Below, piece after piece: positions 7,065-8,302 of a stretch of 8,302 bases of DNA. The notes below the pieces were generated by a model. It was given only the letters and a program-made list of their open reading frames with translations. It made no database searches and was not told where the DNA came from. The position numbers and the translations under genes were made by a program. Origin of the DNA: Planctomycetaceae bacterium (GTDB lineage: Bacteria; Planctomycetota; Planctomycetia; Pirellulales; UBA1268); assembly GCA_947464585.1 (NCBI GenBank), contig CANHYS010000064.1, positions 1 to 8,302 on the forward strand. The letters are read 5' to 3'. Numbering within the stretch: position 1 is the stretch's first letter; each line of letters opens with the position of its first letter.

Positions 7065-7069
7065 TCCTC
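7065..7069 (-). promoter_or_regulatory. Ribosome binding site fixing the PSCyt2/PSD1 gene start at 7057
   Basis: On the minus strand GAGGA (7069 to 7065) precedes the ATG at 7057-7055 by 7 bases, an ideal Shine-Dalgarno spacing. It supports this ATG over the GTG at 7144. Confidence 0.6.
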
Positions 7070-7140
7070 AACGTCGGATCCACCGCCGAAGTCCGGCCTC
7101 GCCTCGAACGGCTCAGCCCGACCGGCGAAGGGTGTCTGTG

Positions 7141-8302
7141 TCACTTTGGTGCGTCGCCTGCCTGCTTGCCCTGCAGGCGGAGTTTCTCAAGTCTGGAGAG
7201 CGGCTTGGCGGGCTTGGCCGCTGGGGCCTGAGCGACCTGGTCTTTGACGGGCTCTTTCGCGTCTGCTGTCTGCGTGGCTGGCGGCTTGGCTGCCGCAGTC
7301 TGGGAGGCGGTTTTGGTCGGGGCCGCGATCTGGAGTTCGGTCTGTCCGCCCCGACACCGCACCGGCTCACCGAGGCAGGTCGTTATCAGCTCGACAAAGG
7401 GCGACTTATGGTTGCCGACTGGGCTCTTCTCGTCCGTCTTCACCTCGAAGACCAGCTCCGTCGTATCTTTCGTGAACGTGGCTTCGGTGGCCGTCGTGTT
7501 GGCAGGAAGCCCTTGCAGCCGTGCCACTCCTTCCCCTTCGAACGGCGTCGACTGCGTGAGCGTGCAGACGATCTGGGCCGTCTCCCCCTGCTCGCAGGAT
7601 GATCGCGCAAGCTTCGCGGTGGCGAACGGCTCTGCCACCTGCAGTGTGGCGAGCTGAGATGCGGACCAGGCCTGCCCGCCGACGTTCGCCTGCCCGATCA
7701 CGTAGATCGGCCAGGTGCCGAGCGCCGCCTTGCCGTCGGCGTTGACCGTGTACATGGCCTCGCTCTTGTCCGCGGGAATCTGCACGTTCGGGACGGCTGC
7801 CACGCCCGGCGACCGAAACGGGAATTCGACCGTGATCGGCTCCTTGAAACCCTCGGCCCGCGTGACGACGACCTTGAGGTCAACCGTGCCGTTGCGGACC
7901 AGCGGGGCCTTGGGCTGCACGAGTTGCAGTTGGAACGGCAACGGTTCAACGACTGCCATGGCCAGTCGGTCGACCTTGGCCGCGAAGAAGGTGTTGTTAT
8001 TGGGGCCGACGATGAAATCGGCGGAGTTTTCGAACCGCCCCCTGACCTGCACCTTGTCGTCGACCGGACGGGCCTCGAGATCGAACAGTCCCCCGGCGAT
8101 CGGCGCGTCGGCCGCCGCCTCGAACACGACCGGCATCTGCGACAGGGCGGGCGGCATCGGCTGGCAGTGCATCGTCACGCCCGCCGGCAGCTTCTCCGCC
8201 GTGAGCGCGAGGTCTCCGGCGAAGTTGGTCCGGGTGGCGTTGATGAGCACCGCATAGCGGCCGCCCCGGGGCACCATGATGGTCTGCCGTGTCTGCGAGT
8301 AA
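7141..8302 (-). CDS. Large secreted-type beta-rich protein, C-terminal part (5' end outside window)
   Basis: The frame stays open to the right edge (last visible codons read Y-S-Q-T-R-Q-T-I before the Met at 8277), so the start lies outside and about 386 C-terminal residues are seen; the ATG at 8277 is internal. The visible part is beta-rich and without membrane segments: alternating hydrophobic strands, turns such as RGGRYAVLI and GTVDLKVVVTRAEGF, and probably three or four Ig-like units. Two close cysteine pairs (C228/C238 and C301/C308 counted from the Met at 8277) suggest disulfides and an extracytoplasmic location. There is no CXXCH. The end is a Lys/Ala/Pro/Thr-rich linker (about 318-358) followed by PLSRLEKLRLQGKQ. 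In planctomycetes the protein encoded just before a Big2-PSCyt2/PSD1 gene is often a large exported protein with pre-peptidase C-terminal (PPC) domains; that assignment is by context and general resemblance, as no diagnostic PPC motif is inside the window. First visible gene of the operon. Confidence 0.75.
   Translation of the reverse strand, partial: YSQTRQTIMVPRGGRYAVLINATRTNFAGDLALTAEKLPAGVTMHCQPMPPALSQMPVVFEAAADAPIAGGLFDLEARPVDDKVQVRGRFENSADFIVGPNNNTFFAAKVDRLAMAVVEPLPFQLQLVQPKAPLVRNGTVDLKVVVTRAEGFKEPITVEFPFRSPGVAAVPNVQIPADKSEAMYTVNADGKAALGTWPIYVIGQANVGGQAWSASQLATLQVAEPFATAKLARSSCEQGETAQIVCTLTQSTPFEGEGVARLQGLPANTTATEATFTKDTTELVFEVKTDEKSPVGNHKSPFVELITTCLGEPVRCRGGQTELQIAAPTKTASQTAAAKPPATQTADAKEPVKDQVAQAPAAKPAKPLSRLEKLRLQGKQAGDAPK

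Noticed and set aside
7058..7144. GTG start at 7144 for the PSCyt2/PSD1 gene, giving a 4-base GTGA overlap with the upstream stop
   Set aside because: It would put 29 polar residues before the signal peptide. ATG 7057 has GAGGA 7 bases upstream and places the signal peptide correctly. The overlap is probably chance.
8275..8277. ATG at 8277 as the start of the rightmost gene
   Set aside because: The frame remains open through the edge, there is no signal peptide after this Met, and the sequence begins inside a beta-rich domain, so it is an internal Met.

Overview
The window is GC-rich and dominated by protein families that are expanded almost only in Planctomycetota: a DUF1501 protein, a PSCyt2/PSD1 (DUF1549/DUF1553) cytochrome-like protein with bacterial Ig-like domains, and a PSCyt1 cytochrome fused to WD40 repeats. 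The source is therefore most likely a planctomycete, perhaps of the order Pirellulales; the order is an inference. I saw no rRNA, tRNA, CRISPR array, insertion sequence or phage gene.

Layout. The plus strand carries three genes: the C-terminal end of a DUF1501 (sulfatase-like) protein (1-423), a YceH/UPF0502 (DUF480) winged-helix protein (484-1290), and a small unrecognised acidic protein of about 103 residues (1460-1771). The 169 bases between the last two hold two hairpin-plus-T-tract structures, a third degenerate unit of similar composition, and a weak promoter candidate. The minus strand carries three genes read right to left: the C-terminal part of a large secreted beta-rich protein running off the right edge (8302-7141), an 822-residue secreted PSCyt2/PSD1 protein with two Ig-like domains and two haem-binding-like motifs (7057-4589), and a 909-residue secreted protein made of a PSCyt1 cytochrome domain, a probable seven-bladed WD40 propeller and an alanine-rich coiled coil of about 440 residues (4541-1812). 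The two groups converge with only 40 bases between stop codons.

How the genes fit together. The three minus-strand genes have short gaps (83 and 47 bases), share one direction, and all have export signals or the look of exported proteins, so they are probably one operon. The likely product is an extracytoplasmic assembly: an Ig-like scaffold protein, a di-haem-type PSCyt2/PSD1 protein, and a haem-WD40-coiled-coil protein. Such PSCyt/PSD/DUF1501 sets are abundant in planctomycetes and their biochemical role is not established; electron transfer or surface/polysaccharide handling are guesses. YceH and the small protein look like housekeeping or lineage-specific genes unrelated to that cluster.
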